From positions 1-8,840 of the forward strand of contig VGXJ01000056.1 of the NCBI GenBank assembly GCA_016873375.1: 8,840 bases of DNA, read 5' to 3'. Below are positions 1 to 6,606 of this stretch, piece by piece. The notes beneath the pieces were generated by a model that did not search any database, had not been told where the DNA came from, and was given only the letters and a program-made list of their open reading frames with translations. How positions within the stretch are numbered: position 1 is the first letter of the stretch; every line of letters begins with the position of its first letter. The DNA comes from Phycisphaerae bacterium (GTDB lineage: Bacteria; Planctomycetota; Phycisphaerae; Phycisphaerales; SM1A02). A program made the translations under genes and the position numbers.

Positions 1-412
1 CCATGACTTCCCGGTCCGGTGCGGCGCCTGTCAGGCTCGGCCGTGTCCCTGGTGCCTTGCGGATGCGTTCACCAAGGACCTCATCGGGAGCATCAAGCAG
101 GATGACCCGCCAGCCCGACGCGCGCGCGGCCTCGATCATGGCGTGTGCACCGGGCGCCATGGGCGTCCCGCCACCGAGGGCAATCACCGTGTGGGCGCAG
201 GTGCGGAGCGCCTCATCGAGGGCGGCTGCTTCGAGGGCACGAAAGGCCGGCTCGCCCAGTGCGACGAAGGCATCATGCGCGGAGCAGGAACCCGCGGCCG
301 AAGCCACCGCATCATCGAGATCGAGGAACGTGCCACCCCAGAGGCGAGCGACCTCTGCGCCAACCGACGACTTGCCGGTGGCGCGAAGACCGATCAGGAT
401 GAGGCGTTGCAT
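1..412 (-). CDS. aroK: Shikimate kinase, C-terminus cut off by the window edge
   Basis: Translating the minus strand from ATG at 412-410 gives 137 residues before the left edge. The product should phosphorylate shikimate at the 3-hydroxyl using ATP, a cytoplasmic step of the chorismate pathway to aromatic amino acids. Visible family marks in order: a P-loop GLRATGKSS at residues 8-16; DLDD at 31-34, giving the paired aspartates that bind magnesium and shikimate; GEPAFRALE at 53-61 with the shikimate-binding arginine; the GGG motif at 80-82 (ALGGGTPM); and TRPSLTG around 123-129, at the place of the lid arginine. Shikimate kinases are usually about 170 residues, so roughly 35 are missing. No clear Shine-Dalgarno precedes the start. 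The gene lies 48 bp downstream of rpmH on the same strand and may be cotranscribed with it. A different small-molecule kinase of the same fold is possible but the motif set fits shikimate kinase best. Confidence 0.9.
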   Translation of the reverse strand, partial: MQRLILIGLRATGKSSVGAEVARLWGGTFLDLDDAVASAAGSCSAHDAFVALGEPAFRALEAAALDEALRTCAHTVIALGGGTPMAPGAHAMIEAARASGWRVILLDAPDEVLGERIRKAPGTRPSLTGAAPDREVM

Positions 413-460
413 GCGACGGGGCGGCGCAAAGCACCATGCATGCAGAGAGGGGCGGGGCGC

Positions 461-595
461 TTAGCGCACGCGGATCGCACGGCCGACGCGACGCTTGCGG
501 TTGATGATCTTGCGGCCCTTGCGCGTGCTCATGCGGCTGCGGAAACCGACCGAGCGGACCTTCTTTGTACGGCTGACCTTGTGGGGATAGTGCAT
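461..595 (-). CDS. rpmH: Large-subunit ribosomal protein bL34
   Basis: A 44-residue, strongly basic reading frame runs from ATG at 595-593 to TAA at 463-461. Residues 16-33 read VGFRSRMSTRKGRKIINR, which matches the bL34 core (GFRxRMxTxxGRxVLxxRR), followed by an Arg/Lys-rich tail ending RAIRVR. bL34 is a late-assembling, rRNA-contacting protein of the 50S subunit. Its length is normal for the family (44-50 residues). The first 14 residues (starting MHYPHKVSRTKK) differ from the common MKRTYQPS beginning. The gene is separated from phoU by 113 bp and probably has its own promoter there; aroK follows after 48 bp. In many bacteria rpmH precedes rnpA, which is not the case here. Confidence 0.93.
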   Translation of the reverse strand: MHYPHKVSRTKKVRSVGFRSRMSTRKGRKIINRKRRVGRAIRVR

Positions 596-633
596 GGCGA
601 TCTCGGTGGTTGGCCCGACAGGGCGAGCCACAC

Positions 634-662
634 AGGCTAGCGGGGCGTTCGCGGTAGGGCAA
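634..662 (-). promoter_or_regulatory. Possible promoter for rpmH
   Basis: On the minus strand, TTGCCC (662-657) is followed after exactly 17 bp by TAGCCT (639-634). The first matches the -35 consensus TTGACA at four of six bases and the second keeps the T, A and final T of a -10 box. Transcription would start near 627, leaving a leader of about 30 nt before the rpmH ATG. The separation of phoU from rpmH makes a promoter here reasonable, but the match is modest and no intrinsic terminator with a T run was seen after phoU. Confidence 0.35.
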
Positions 663-708
663 GCGGCTGGTGCCGTCCGGCCTGTGGTTATCAGTGATCC
701 CTGGCAGC

Positions 709-1365
709 TCAGATCGCGGCGTGGCGCGACAGCTGACCCTCGACCAGGAAGATCACTTCCGTGGCCACCGAAGCCGCCAAGTCAGCGATGCGCTCGAAGC
801 GCTGCGCCATCGCCATGATCTCCAGATCGGCCTCCACCCACTCCGGGTGGGAGGGCATCTGCTGGCGGGCCCAGAGCAGGATCGCCTTGTTGATGTCGTC
901 GACGCGACGGTCGCTGTTGCGCACGTGGCGGCCGAGGGTGGCATCCTCGTTGCCCAGCGCCACCAGCACATCGGTCAACATGGTTCGAGCGGCAAAGGCG
1001 ATGTCGATCAGGTCCCTGGGCAACTCGTCGTGCTCGATCTCAGAGAGCCGAAGGATGCGCTTGGAGATCCCGCGAGCCATGTCGGCCATGCGCTCGAAGT
1101 CCGTGTTGATGCGCATCACCGCAAGGACCAGTCGCAGGTCGCCGGCCACGGGGTGCGCCAAGGCGAGCAGGCGCATGGCGTGCTCCTCGATCATGGTCTC
1201 CATGCGGTCGATCTCGTCGTCGCCTTCACGGACTTCGTGGGCGGCATCGAGGTCGTTCTCGACCAAGGCATCGATCACGCGGGTCAGGCGCCGCTCGACC
1301 ATGGCTCCCATGGTGAGCAGGTCACGACGCAGGCTCGTGAGTTCGCTTTGCAGTTCAATCGGCAT
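709..1365 (-). CDS. phoU: Phosphate transport/Pho regulon regulator PhoU
   Basis: 218 residues, the usual size for a two-repeat PhoU. PhoU is a cytoplasmic helical-bundle protein that connects PstB and PhoR and keeps the Pho response off when phosphate is plentiful. Repeat one holds HPVAGDLR (71-78, cf. the family QPxAxDLR) and DFERMADMA (89-97); repeat two holds RFERIADLA (189-197), then ATEVIFLVEG (201-210), a typical C-terminal PhoU helix. ExxxD pairs used for metal binding are present in both repeats (E91/D95 and E191/D195), although the His often found after the second Asp is Leu. The start at 1365 is chosen because it begins the family homology (MPIELQSEL) and has a textbook Shine-Dalgarno six bases upstream; the frame is open further upstream into pstB but that part is low-complexity and not PhoU-like. 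It lies 16 bp after pstB, as last gene of the pst operon. Confidence 0.95.
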   Translation of the reverse strand: MPIELQSELTSLRRDLLTMGAMVERRLTRVIDALVENDLDAAHEVREGDDEIDRMETMIEEHAMRLLALAHPVAGDLRLVLAVMRINTDFERMADMARGISKRILRLSEIEHDELPRDLIDIAFAARTMLTDVLVALGNEDATLGRHVRNSDRRVDDINKAILLWARQQMPSHPEWVEADLEIMAMAQRFERIADLAASVATEVIFLVEGQLSRHAAI

Positions 1366-1370
1366 GGGGT

Positions 1371-1378
1371 CCCTCCTT
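1371..1378 (-). promoter_or_regulatory. Strong ribosome binding site that sets the phoU start
   Basis: The minus strand reads AAGGAGGG here, nearly perfectly complementary to the 16S anti-Shine-Dalgarno. The AGGAGG core ends 6 nt before the ATG at 1365. It falls inside the 16-bp gap between the pstB stop and phoU and decides the phoU start against the much longer open frame. It also shows that this organism does use Shine-Dalgarno initiation at some genes. Confidence 0.85.
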
Positions 1379-1381
1379 GAG

Positions 1382-2200
1382 TCAGCCGAAGCGACCGGTG
1401 ACGTAGTCCTCGGTCTGCTTGGATCGTGGGTTGGTGAAGAGTGTTTCGGTCTGGCCAGCCTCGATGAGCGAGCCCTCGAAGAAGAAGGCTGTCTGGTCGC
1501 TGATGCGCGACGCCTGCTGCATGTTGTGCGTGACAATCACGATGGTGTATGCCGTGCGCAGCTGCCGGATCAGGTCTTCGACGCTCGCCGTCGACTTGGG
1601 ATCGAGTGCAGAGCAGGGCTCATCCATGAGCAGCACTTCGGGGCCGCTGGCGATGGCGCGCGCGATGCACAGCCTCTGCTGCTGCCCACCGGAGAGGCCG
1701 AGGGCACTCGCGTGCAATCGGTCCTTCACCTCGTTCCAGAGGGCGGCGGATCGCAGGCTCTGCTCCACCAGATCCTCGAGGTCTTGACGGCTGTGGCGCC
1801 AGTGCAGGCGTGGTCCGAACGCCACATTGTCGAAGATCGACTTTGGGAAGGGATTGGGGCGCTGGAACACCATGCCCACGCGCCGGCGCAGGTCGACGAC
1901 ATCCACCGAACGGCGAAGGATGTCCTCGCCATCGAGCGTGAGCGTTCCGCTGGCCCGAGCGCCGACGATCGTGTCGTTCATGCGATTCATCCATCGCAGG
2001 AAGGTGCTCTTGCCGCAGCCGCTGGGCCCGATGAACGCCGTGACCTGGTTGCGGGGGATGTCGAGCGAAATCCCCTTGAGCGCCTGGAACGAGCCATAGA
2101 AGCCATCGAAGTCCGCTGCACGGATCGACTGTTCCGGGAAGCCGGGTGAGGTCACGGTAGCCGTGGTTGGGTTGGTCTCGCTCAGGGACATGATGGTCAT
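1382..2200 (-). CDS. pstB: Phosphate ABC transporter ATP-binding protein PstB
   Basis: 272 residues, slightly longer than the usual ~255 because of an N-terminal extension of about 25 residues. PstB hydrolyses ATP at the inner face of the membrane to power phosphate import through PstC/PstA. All ABC ATPase motifs are intact: Walker A GPSGCGKST (58-66), Q-loop in VFQRPNPFP (Q113), signature LSGGQ (169-173), Walker B LLMDEP (190-195), D-loop SALD (197-200) and switch His225 in VTHNM. The phrase FQRPNPFPKSI is characteristic of PstB among ABC proteins, as is MNRMND near residue 71. The start ATG overlaps the pstA stop by four bases (ATGA), so translation is probably coupled. A second ATG three codons in (2191) is a possible alternative start; neither has an obvious Shine-Dalgarno. 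Confidence 0.97.
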   Translation of the reverse strand: MTIMSLSETNPTTATVTSPGFPEQSIRAADFDGFYGSFQALKGISLDIPRNQVTAFIGPSGCGKSTFLRWMNRMNDTIVGARASGTLTLDGEDILRRSVDVVDLRRRVGMVFQRPNPFPKSIFDNVAFGPRLHWRHSRQDLEDLVEQSLRSAALWNEVKDRLHASALGLSGGQQQRLCIARAIASGPEVLLMDEPCSALDPKSTASVEDLIRQLRTAYTIVIVTHNMQQASRISDQTAFFFEGSLIEAGQTETLFTNPRSKQTEDYVTGRFG

Positions 2201-3132
2201 TGGAGTGGAGTCTGGAGCCGCTGGCGCACGACGATCGCGAGGGCGTTGAAGGACATGAGCACCGCGAGCTGCACGATGATCGCCGCCGCCGCGATCTCCT
2301 GGAATGACGCCTTGGCGCGTCCGGCCCAGTTGAAGATCTGCATGGGCAAGACCGTGAACTCCGACATGAGGTTAGCCGGGGTCTCGAGCACCATCAGCGG
2401 CGCCCCGAGTACCAAAATCGGTGCCGCCTCGCCGATCGCGCGGCTCATCGCCAGAATCGCGCCAGTCATGACCATCGGCAAGCTGGCAGGCAGCGTGAGG
2501 CGGGACACCATCTGCCAGTGGGTGCTACCCAGCGCGAGCGCTCCCTGGCGCAGGGAGTTCGGCACGGCACGAATGGCTTCCTGGCTTGCAACGATCACGA
2601 TCGGCAGGACCACCAGCGCGAGCGTGAGCCCGCCCGCGAGCACGCTCGAGCCGAAGGGAAGCCGCAGATAAAGCAGCGAGTCGGGGCTGCCGAGCTCGAT
2701 CGGTTCGGCGCCGGCGCGCCAGCCAAAGAATCTGCTGAAGGCGGTGAGTCCGATGATGCCATACACGATGCTCGGGACGCCAGACAGATTGCTGATGTTG
2801 ATGCGAATGAACTCGGTGAGCCGGCCTCGCTTGGCGAACTCCTCGAGGTAGATCGCGGTACCCACGCCGACCGGCAGGGCCGTGAGTGCGCAGATCGTGC
2901 AGACCCAGATGCTGCCCACAAGCGGTGCCCGAATCCCGGCCTGGTCGGGCTTGCGCGAGGCGAAGTTGGCGATGAAGTCCGGGCTCAGGCGGTGGACGCC
3001 ATCCATCATGATGCTCACGATGAGCACCGCGAGCACACAGACCGCCAGACCCGTGCAGGTGATGCAGGTTGCCAGGAACATCCGGTTGGCCAGGAGCCGG
3101 CGGGCGACGGGCACGTGCGGGGCGTCGGTCAC
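2197..3132 (-). CDS. pstA: Phosphate ABC transporter permease PstA
   Basis: 311 residues; one of two inner-membrane permease subunits of the high-affinity phosphate importer. About six hydrophobic helices are visible, with segments near 18-42, 72-96, 118-136, 163-184, 217-240 and 278-302. The cytoplasmic coupling loop that contacts PstB is QEAIRAVPNSLRQGALALG (184-202), a clear EAA motif, followed by SRAIGEAAPIL (230-240), found in PstA/PstC proteins. The MetI-like permease core with SGVPSIVYG (117-125) fits PstA. The start is GTG at 3132, overlapping the pstC stop by four bases (GTGA) and preceded by a good Shine-Dalgarno; the next ATG, at codon 18, would cut into the first helix. It is tightly packed between pstC and pstB. 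Confidence 0.96.
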   Translation of the reverse strand: MTDAPHVPVARRLLANRMFLATCITCTGLAVCVLAVLIVSIMMDGVHRLSPDFIANFASRKPDQAGIRAPLVGSIWVCTICALTALPVGVGTAIYLEEFAKRGRLTEFIRINISNLSGVPSIVYGIIGLTAFSRFFGWRAGAEPIELGSPDSLLYLRLPFGSSVLAGGLTLALVVLPIVIVASQEAIRAVPNSLRQGALALGSTHWQMVSRLTLPASLPMVMTGAILAMSRAIGEAAPILVLGAPLMVLETPANLMSEFTVLPMQIFNWAGRAKASFQEIAAAAIIVQLAVLMSFNALAIVVRQRLQTPLQ

Positions 3133-4091
3133 TCGTACTCCTCCCGGAAACGCCTGAGGATGGCCGAGCCGGTGAGCGTGAGGGCGAGCGTCATCAGGAA
3201 GAGCGTGGCGGCCACGGCGTAACTGGACGCATACTCCACGCTGTTGGCCTGGGCATCGCCCGTGAAGATCGCCACGATGAAGCCGGTCATCGTCTGCACC
3301 TGGCTCGCAGGATTCATCGTCATTTGTGCGAGTCCGCCTGCGGCCAGCGCCACGATCATGGTCTCGCCGATGGCGCGCGTGAGTGCGAGCAGGAAGCTCG
3401 CCATGATCCCGCTGAGCGCCGCCGGCAACACGACCTTGACCGACGTATCAAACTTCGTGCCGCCGAGCGCCGAACTCCCGTCACGAAGGCTCTGCGGCAC
3501 GGCGCGCAGGGCATCCTCGCTCAGGGAGCAGACGATGGGCAGGATCATGATGCCCACGGCCAGTCCCGCACTGAGTGCGTTGTAGGTGCCGAACGCATCG
3601 CTCACGCGCTGCAAGGCCGGCGTGATCACCGCGAGTGCGAAGAAGCCGTAGACGACCGTTGGCACGCCGGCGAGGACCTCGAGCGCGGACTTGAGCACCA
3701 CGCGCAGACGCGGTGGCGCATACTCCGAGAGGAAGATCGCGGTTACCAAGCCGATGGGCAGCGCGAACGCCCCGGCGATCACCGTCACCAGCACGGTGCC
3801 GCAGACCAGGGGCAGCACGCCGAACTTCTGCTCGCCGCCGAGCAGGGGGCTCCACTCCGTCCCCGTGAGGAACGGGATGAGGCCGATGCCCGGCTTGTCG
3901 GGAAAACCCGTGAAGAAGCCCCAAGCCTCGATGCCCAGGACCGCCACGATCGAGAATGTGGTCACGATCGAAAGCAGCGAGAACGAGAGCAGGACCGACT
4001 TGACCACCCGCTCGCTGCGATCCCGCGACGATCGTGGGATCGGTGTGCCGCGTGCGGCAGAGGTGATCTCGGCGGCTGCCGGATGGGCCAT
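3129..4091 (-). CDS. pstC: Phosphate ABC transporter permease PstC
   Basis: 320 residues; partner of PstA in the membrane channel of the phosphate importer. A basic, polar N-terminus (1-31) precedes a first membrane helix at about 32-56, and further helices fall near 94-121, 138-160, 174-190, 225-250 and 288-311. Recognisable parts are LEVLAGVPTVVYGFFAL (137-153), the EAA-type coupling loop SEDALRAVPQSLRDGSSALG (191-210) and LTRAIGETMIVALAAG (237-252), which is highly typical of PstC. ATG at 4091 is taken as start; an in-frame TAG lies 12 bases upstream, so no longer start exists. There is no Shine-Dalgarno, but TAGACT lies exactly 6 nt before the ATG, which raises the possibility of an additional leaderless transcript. 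A 63-bp gap separates it from pstS. Confidence 0.96.
   Translation of the reverse strand: MAHPAAAEITSAARGTPIPRSSRDRSERVVKSVLLSFSLLSIVTTFSIVAVLGIEAWGFFTGFPDKPGIGLIPFLTGTEWSPLLGGEQKFGVLPLVCGTVLVTVIAGAFALPIGLVTAIFLSEYAPPRLRVVLKSALEVLAGVPTVVYGFFALAVITPALQRVSDAFGTYNALSAGLAVGIMILPIVCSLSEDALRAVPQSLRDGSSALGGTKFDTSVKVVLPAALSGIMASFLLALTRAIGETMIVALAAGGLAQMTMNPASQVQTMTGFIVAIFTGDAQANSVEYASSYAVAATLFLMTLALTLTGSAILRRFREEYE
3140..3145 (-). promoter_or_regulatory. Ribosome binding site supporting the GTG start of pstA
   Basis: The minus strand reads GGGAGG here, 7 nt before the GTG at 3132-3130 and inside the last codons of pstC. It supports the non-ATG start and coupled translation of pstC and pstA. Confidence 0.75.
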
Positions 4092-4097
4092 GGATGG

Positions 4098-4103
4098 AGT
4101 CTA
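4098..4103 (-). promoter_or_regulatory. -10-like hexamer before pstC
   Basis: TAGACT on the minus strand, followed by CCATCC and then the pstC ATG. The TAnnnT pattern at exactly this distance is the usual layout of leaderless promoters. No good -35 hexamer is seen 16-18 bp upstream, so this is only a candidate internal promoter for pstCAB-phoU. Confidence 0.35.
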
Positions 4104-4154
4104 CGGGCGAGCCCATGGCGCAGGGCACGCGACGCGTTCAGGCCGTGTTCAACT

Positions 4155-5129
4155 TCAGCGGTAGATCGAGCGGAATGTGCCGTGGATTTCCTTGCCGTCA
4201 GCGCCGACGAACTGGGTTCCGGTGCGCCGCGCGACCCAGTTGGCGCGCACCATCGACTGCAGGTCCGCCGGGAGCTTGATGTAGCCCACTTCGGGCGCGA
4301 ACTCGGGCGCCTTTTCGATGAGGTAGTCGACGAAAGCCACGACCTGCGGCTTGGTCAGCGACGCTGCATTCACGTAGTAGAAGAGCGGCCGGCCCAGCGG
4401 CTGGTACGAGCCGTCCTCGACGGTCTCGGGACTCGGTGCCACAGGGCCCTTGCCGCCGTCGATCGCCACGCTGCGCAGTTTGCCCTCGTTCTCCATCAGG
4501 TAGGCGATGCCAAAGAAGCCGATCGCGTGCTTGTTGTCGAGGATGCCGCGCACAAGGACGTTGTCGTCCTCGCTGACGCTCATGTCGCCGCGGACCTTGC
4601 CATCCTTGCCGATGACCGCTTCCTTGAAGTAGTCGAACGTGCCCGAGTCAGTGCCGGGACTGAAGATCTGGATGGCTTCGTTGGGCCAGGCGGGATTGAG
4701 TTCGCTCCAGGTCTTCACGCCGCCATCCATGTAGATGCGCTTGAGGTCGGCGATCGTCAGCGAGGTGGCCCAGGTGTTGGCCCTGTTGACGACGACCGAG
4801 AGGCCATCGAAGGCCACGGGGAGCTCGACGAACTCGATGCTGTTCTTGCGGGCGAGTTCGACCTCGCCGGGCTTGATCGCGCGGCTCGCCGCGGTCACAT
4901 CGATCTCACCGGCGCAGAAGCGCTTGAAGCCGCCGCCGGTGCCGGACATGCCCACCGAGACGTTGACCTTGGGGGCGACCTTCTTGAACTCCTCGGCCGC
5001 GGCCTCGGAAATCAGGAAGACGGTGCTCGACCCATCGAGTCGCACGGGGCCCGTGGCCTTCGCTGCGTCAGTGGCGGGGGACTGCGGGGCGGTGAGGGCG
5101 ACGATGGCGGAGAGCGTGGTCAGGAGCAT
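4155..5129 (-). CDS. pstS: Periplasmic phosphate-binding protein PstS
   Basis: 324 residues from ATG at 5129. PstS binds inorganic phosphate outside the cytoplasmic membrane and hands it to PstCA. A short hydrophobic leader (MLLTTLSAIVALTAP, 1-15) looks like a signal peptide without the usual basic residue; cleavage is probably between about 14 and 22. Phosphate-contacting loops are visible: LDGSSTVF (31-38), GMSGTGGGFKRFC (60-72), SRAIKPGE (82-89) and SPGTDSGTFDYF (157-168), the last being a diagnostic PstS motif. The frame can be opened 12 codons further to a TTG at 5165, but the ATG is preferred because it has an AAGGA ribosome site and begins the signal peptide. No lipobox cysteine is seen near the N-terminus, so it is likely soluble and exported rather than lipidated. 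Confidence 0.96.
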   Translation of the reverse strand: MLLTTLSAIVALTAPQSPATDAAKATGPVRLDGSSTVFLISEAAAEEFKKVAPKVNVSVGMSGTGGGFKRFCAGEIDVTAASRAIKPGEVELARKNSIEFVELPVAFDGLSVVVNRANTWATSLTIADLKRIYMDGGVKTWSELNPAWPNEAIQIFSPGTDSGTFDYFKEAVIGKDGKVRGDMSVSEDDNVLVRGILDNKHAIGFFGIAYLMENEGKLRSVAIDGGKGPVAPSPETVEDGSYQPLGRPLFYYVNAASLTKPQVVAFVDYLIEKAPEFAPEVGYIKLPADLQSMVRANWVARRTGTQFVGADGKEIHGTFRSIYR

Positions 5130-5134
5130 GGAAT

Positions 5135-5139
5135 TCCTT
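5135..5139 (-). promoter_or_regulatory. Ribosome binding site that sets the pstS start
   Basis: AAGGA on the minus strand, 5 nt before the ATG at 5129. It favours this start over the upstream in-frame TTG at 5165. Confidence 0.7.
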
Positions 5140-5165
5140 ATCTGCAGAGCGCGACCGTAGCACAA

Positions 5166-5187
5166 ATAATATTTAGGTTGTGTTAAG
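5166..5187 (-). promoter_or_regulatory. Candidate Pho box and -10 element driving pstS
   Basis: The short phoR-pstS gap is strikingly AT-rich in an otherwise GC-rich window. On the minus strand, 7-mers CTTAACA (5187-5181) and CTAAATA (5176-5170) lie 11 bp apart, the repeat period of known Pho boxes, and they match at five of seven positions. A -10-like TATTAT (5171-5166) overlaps the end of the second repeat, and no normal -35 box is placed 17 bp upstream, which is what an activator-dependent PhoB promoter looks like. The first repeat overlaps the phoR stop codon. A start near 5159 would leave a leader of about 30 nt that contains the AAGGA site. The sequences were read directly; PhoB binding is inferred. 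Confidence 0.5.
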
Positions 5188-6574
5188 AAGCCTCAGGAAG
5201 CAGGCTCTTGCCGGCGTCGGCAAGCGGCAGGCGGATCGTGAATCGCGATCCCTTGCCCACCACGCTCTGTGCATCGACCGCGCCTCCGTGCGCGAGGGCG
5301 ATGTGCTTGACCAGGGCCAGGCCGAGGCCCGTGCCGCCGAGCTCGCGGCTGCGGGCCTTGTCCACGCGGTAGAAGCGCTCGAAGATCCTGGGCAGGTGCT
5401 TGGCAGGGATCCCGGGGCCGTTGTCGACCACCTCGATCTCGGCCACATCTCCTGCAAGCCGCCCCTCGACCTCCACGGTCGAGCCCGTGGGCGAGTACTT
5501 GATGGCGTTCGAGACAAGGTTCGCTACGGCTTGGTGGACGAGCGTTCGGTTGGCGAACACGAGGATCCCGGGCTTGCACGAGACCGAGAGCGCGACCTGC
5601 TTTGCCAGCGCCGTGTCGCCGAGCTCGCCCTGGACGTCGCCAAGCACCCTGCCGATCTCAAGTTCTTCGAATTCAAGACTGGTCCGTGTATCGATCTGGT
5701 CGAGCGATGCGAGGCTCAGCAGATCCTCGACCAGCATCGACAGGCGGCGCGTGTTGCGGTGGATGATCTCGATGAAGTAGCCGACCTGCGGTGGATCGTC
5801 GTAGCCGATCTCCTGCAGCGTCTCGACGTAGCCCTTGATGTTCGTGATCGGCGTGCGGAGTTCGTGGCTGACGTTGGCGGCGAAGTCCGTGCGCATCGAT
5901 TCGAGCCGCTTGAGCCGCGTGATGTCGTCGAGCACCACCAGCAGGCCATCGATGCGGCCGTCGCTGCCTGGCAGTGGTTCGCTGGCGGCCTGCATGACGA
6001 GCGTCTCCACGCCTTCAAGGCGGATCTCCGCGTTCAGGTGCCCGCTCGCAGCCAGGGCCTCGCTCACGAAGCGGCTCAGGTCCGGCTGGCGGGTAGCTTG
6101 CTGGAGCAACTGGCCGCGGTAGTCACCGGTGAGCCCGAGCAGCTGCTCGGCGATGCGGTTGGCGCTACGGATCCGCTGTTCCCGGTCGAGCGCGATCAGG
6201 CCGTTGCCGAGCGCTTCGAGGATCGCCTGCAGTTCGTTTCGCTCGGTGGTCAGCCGGGACATCGTGGTCGACACGTCGCGCTGCGCACGCCCGAGCGCGC
6301 GGGAGACGCGGAACGCCTGGCCGCTTTGGGGCCGTTCGAACCGGGCAGGGAGACGGCCCTCGGCCATCGCGTCGAGCGCCGTCTCGATCATGCGCAGGTC
6401 ACGCGCGCGGATCGCGTGACGCAGCACGATGCAGGTCGCTCCGCAGGCCACGCCGGCAATCAGTGCGCCACGCGAGGGCGCGTCGCTGGTCAGCGCAACG
6501 ACGACCAACCAGCCCGCTGCCAGGAGCATGGCCCAAGACAGCGTGCGCAGCACCGAGGTCGGCACGTTGGTCAT
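5183..6574 (-). CDS. phoR: Phosphate-regulon sensor histidine kinase PhoR
   Basis: 463 residues. PhoR autophosphorylates under phosphate limitation and passes the phosphate to PhoB, receiving its signal from PstSCAB-PhoU rather than from a ligand. Two membrane helices (about 11-29 and 36-51) are joined by a loop of only a few residues, so there is no periplasmic sensing domain, typical for PhoR. A HAMP-like linker (52-105) and a PAS domain (about 112-220, with ALGNGLIALDREQRI) follow. The HisKA domain carries the H box FAANVSHELRTP (231-242, phosphoacceptor His237). The ATP-binding domain has the N box NLVSNAIKYSP (352-362), G1 DNGPGIP (384-390), F box FERFYRVD (398-405) and G2 GGTGLGLALVKH (413-424). 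The gene follows phoB after 32 bp. Its ATG has no Shine-Dalgarno, but TAGCCT stands 6 nt upstream, so it may have its own leaderless transcript. Confidence 0.94.
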   Translation of the reverse strand: MTNVPTSVLRTLSWAMLLAAGWLVVVALTSDAPSRGALIAGVACGATCIVLRHAIRARDLRMIETALDAMAEGRLPARFERPQSGQAFRVSRALGRAQRDVSTTMSRLTTERNELQAILEALGNGLIALDREQRIRSANRIAEQLLGLTGDYRGQLLQQATRQPDLSRFVSEALAASGHLNAEIRLEGVETLVMQAASEPLPGSDGRIDGLLVVLDDITRLKRLESMRTDFAANVSHELRTPITNIKGYVETLQEIGYDDPPQVGYFIEIIHRNTRRLSMLVEDLLSLASLDQIDTRTSLEFEELEIGRVLGDVQGELGDTALAKQVALSVSCKPGILVFANRTLVHQAVANLVSNAIKYSPTGSTVEVEGRLAGDVAEIEVVDNGPGIPAKHLPRIFERFYRVDKARSRELGGTGLGLALVKHIALAHGGAVDAQSVVGKGSRFTIRLPLADAGKSLLPEAS

Positions 6575-6580
6575 GCGCGG

Positions 6581-6586
6581 AGGCTA
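6581..6586 (-). promoter_or_regulatory. -10-like hexamer before phoR
   Basis: TAGCCT on the minus strand, then CCGCGC, then the phoR ATG. The layout is the same as before pstC, phoB and anmK. A 16-bp palindrome lies 4 bp upstream, where the -35/-10 spacer would be. Only weak candidates for a -35 box (for example TGAACC at 6609-6604) exist. Confidence 0.3.
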
Positions 6587-6590
6587 TCGC

Positions 6591-6606
6591 ACCGGCCGCG
6601 GCCGGT
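6591..6606. repeat. Perfect 16-bp palindrome in the phoB-phoR gap
   Basis: ACCGGCCGCGGCCGGT equals its own reverse complement. It begins on the base right after the phoB stop codon and fills half of the 32-bp gap before phoR. As RNA it could fold into a 6-bp GC stem with a CGCG loop. No T run follows, so it is not an intrinsic terminator. It might act as an mRNA processing or attenuation hairpin, or as a protein-binding site within a phoR promoter; the sequence alone does not decide. Confidence 0.6.

Noticed and set aside
596..708. An intrinsic terminator after phoU
   Set aside because: Short CGGC/GCCG and GCCC/GGGC stems exist but no T run follows either, so no terminator is claimed.
1366..1536. 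A longer PhoU starting at 1536
   Set aside because: The extra 57 residues lie within pstB, are Ser/Arg/Pro-rich and unlike PhoU, and the ATG at 1365 has a near-perfect ribosome site.
761..2149. A 462-codon plus-strand open frame opposite phoU and pstB
   Set aside because: Low-complexity Ser/Arg-rich and then acidic sequence typical of an antisense shadow; both genes on the other strand have complete motif sets.
4092..4154. A terminator or processing hairpin between pstS and pstC, as in some pst operons
   Set aside because: Only a 4-bp GCCC/GGGC stem and a loopless ACGCG-T-CGCGT repeat are present, with no T run; too weak to annotate.
5130..5165. A PstS start at the TTG at 5165
   Set aside because: It would add 12 residues before the signal peptide and put the AAGGA site inside the coding region; ATG at 5129 is better supported.
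3069..5186. A 705-codon open frame on the plus strand opposite pstC and pstS
   Set aside because: It is antisense to two firmly identified genes, is full of Arg, His, Gly and Asp from GC-rich codon shadows, and shows no recognisable domain.
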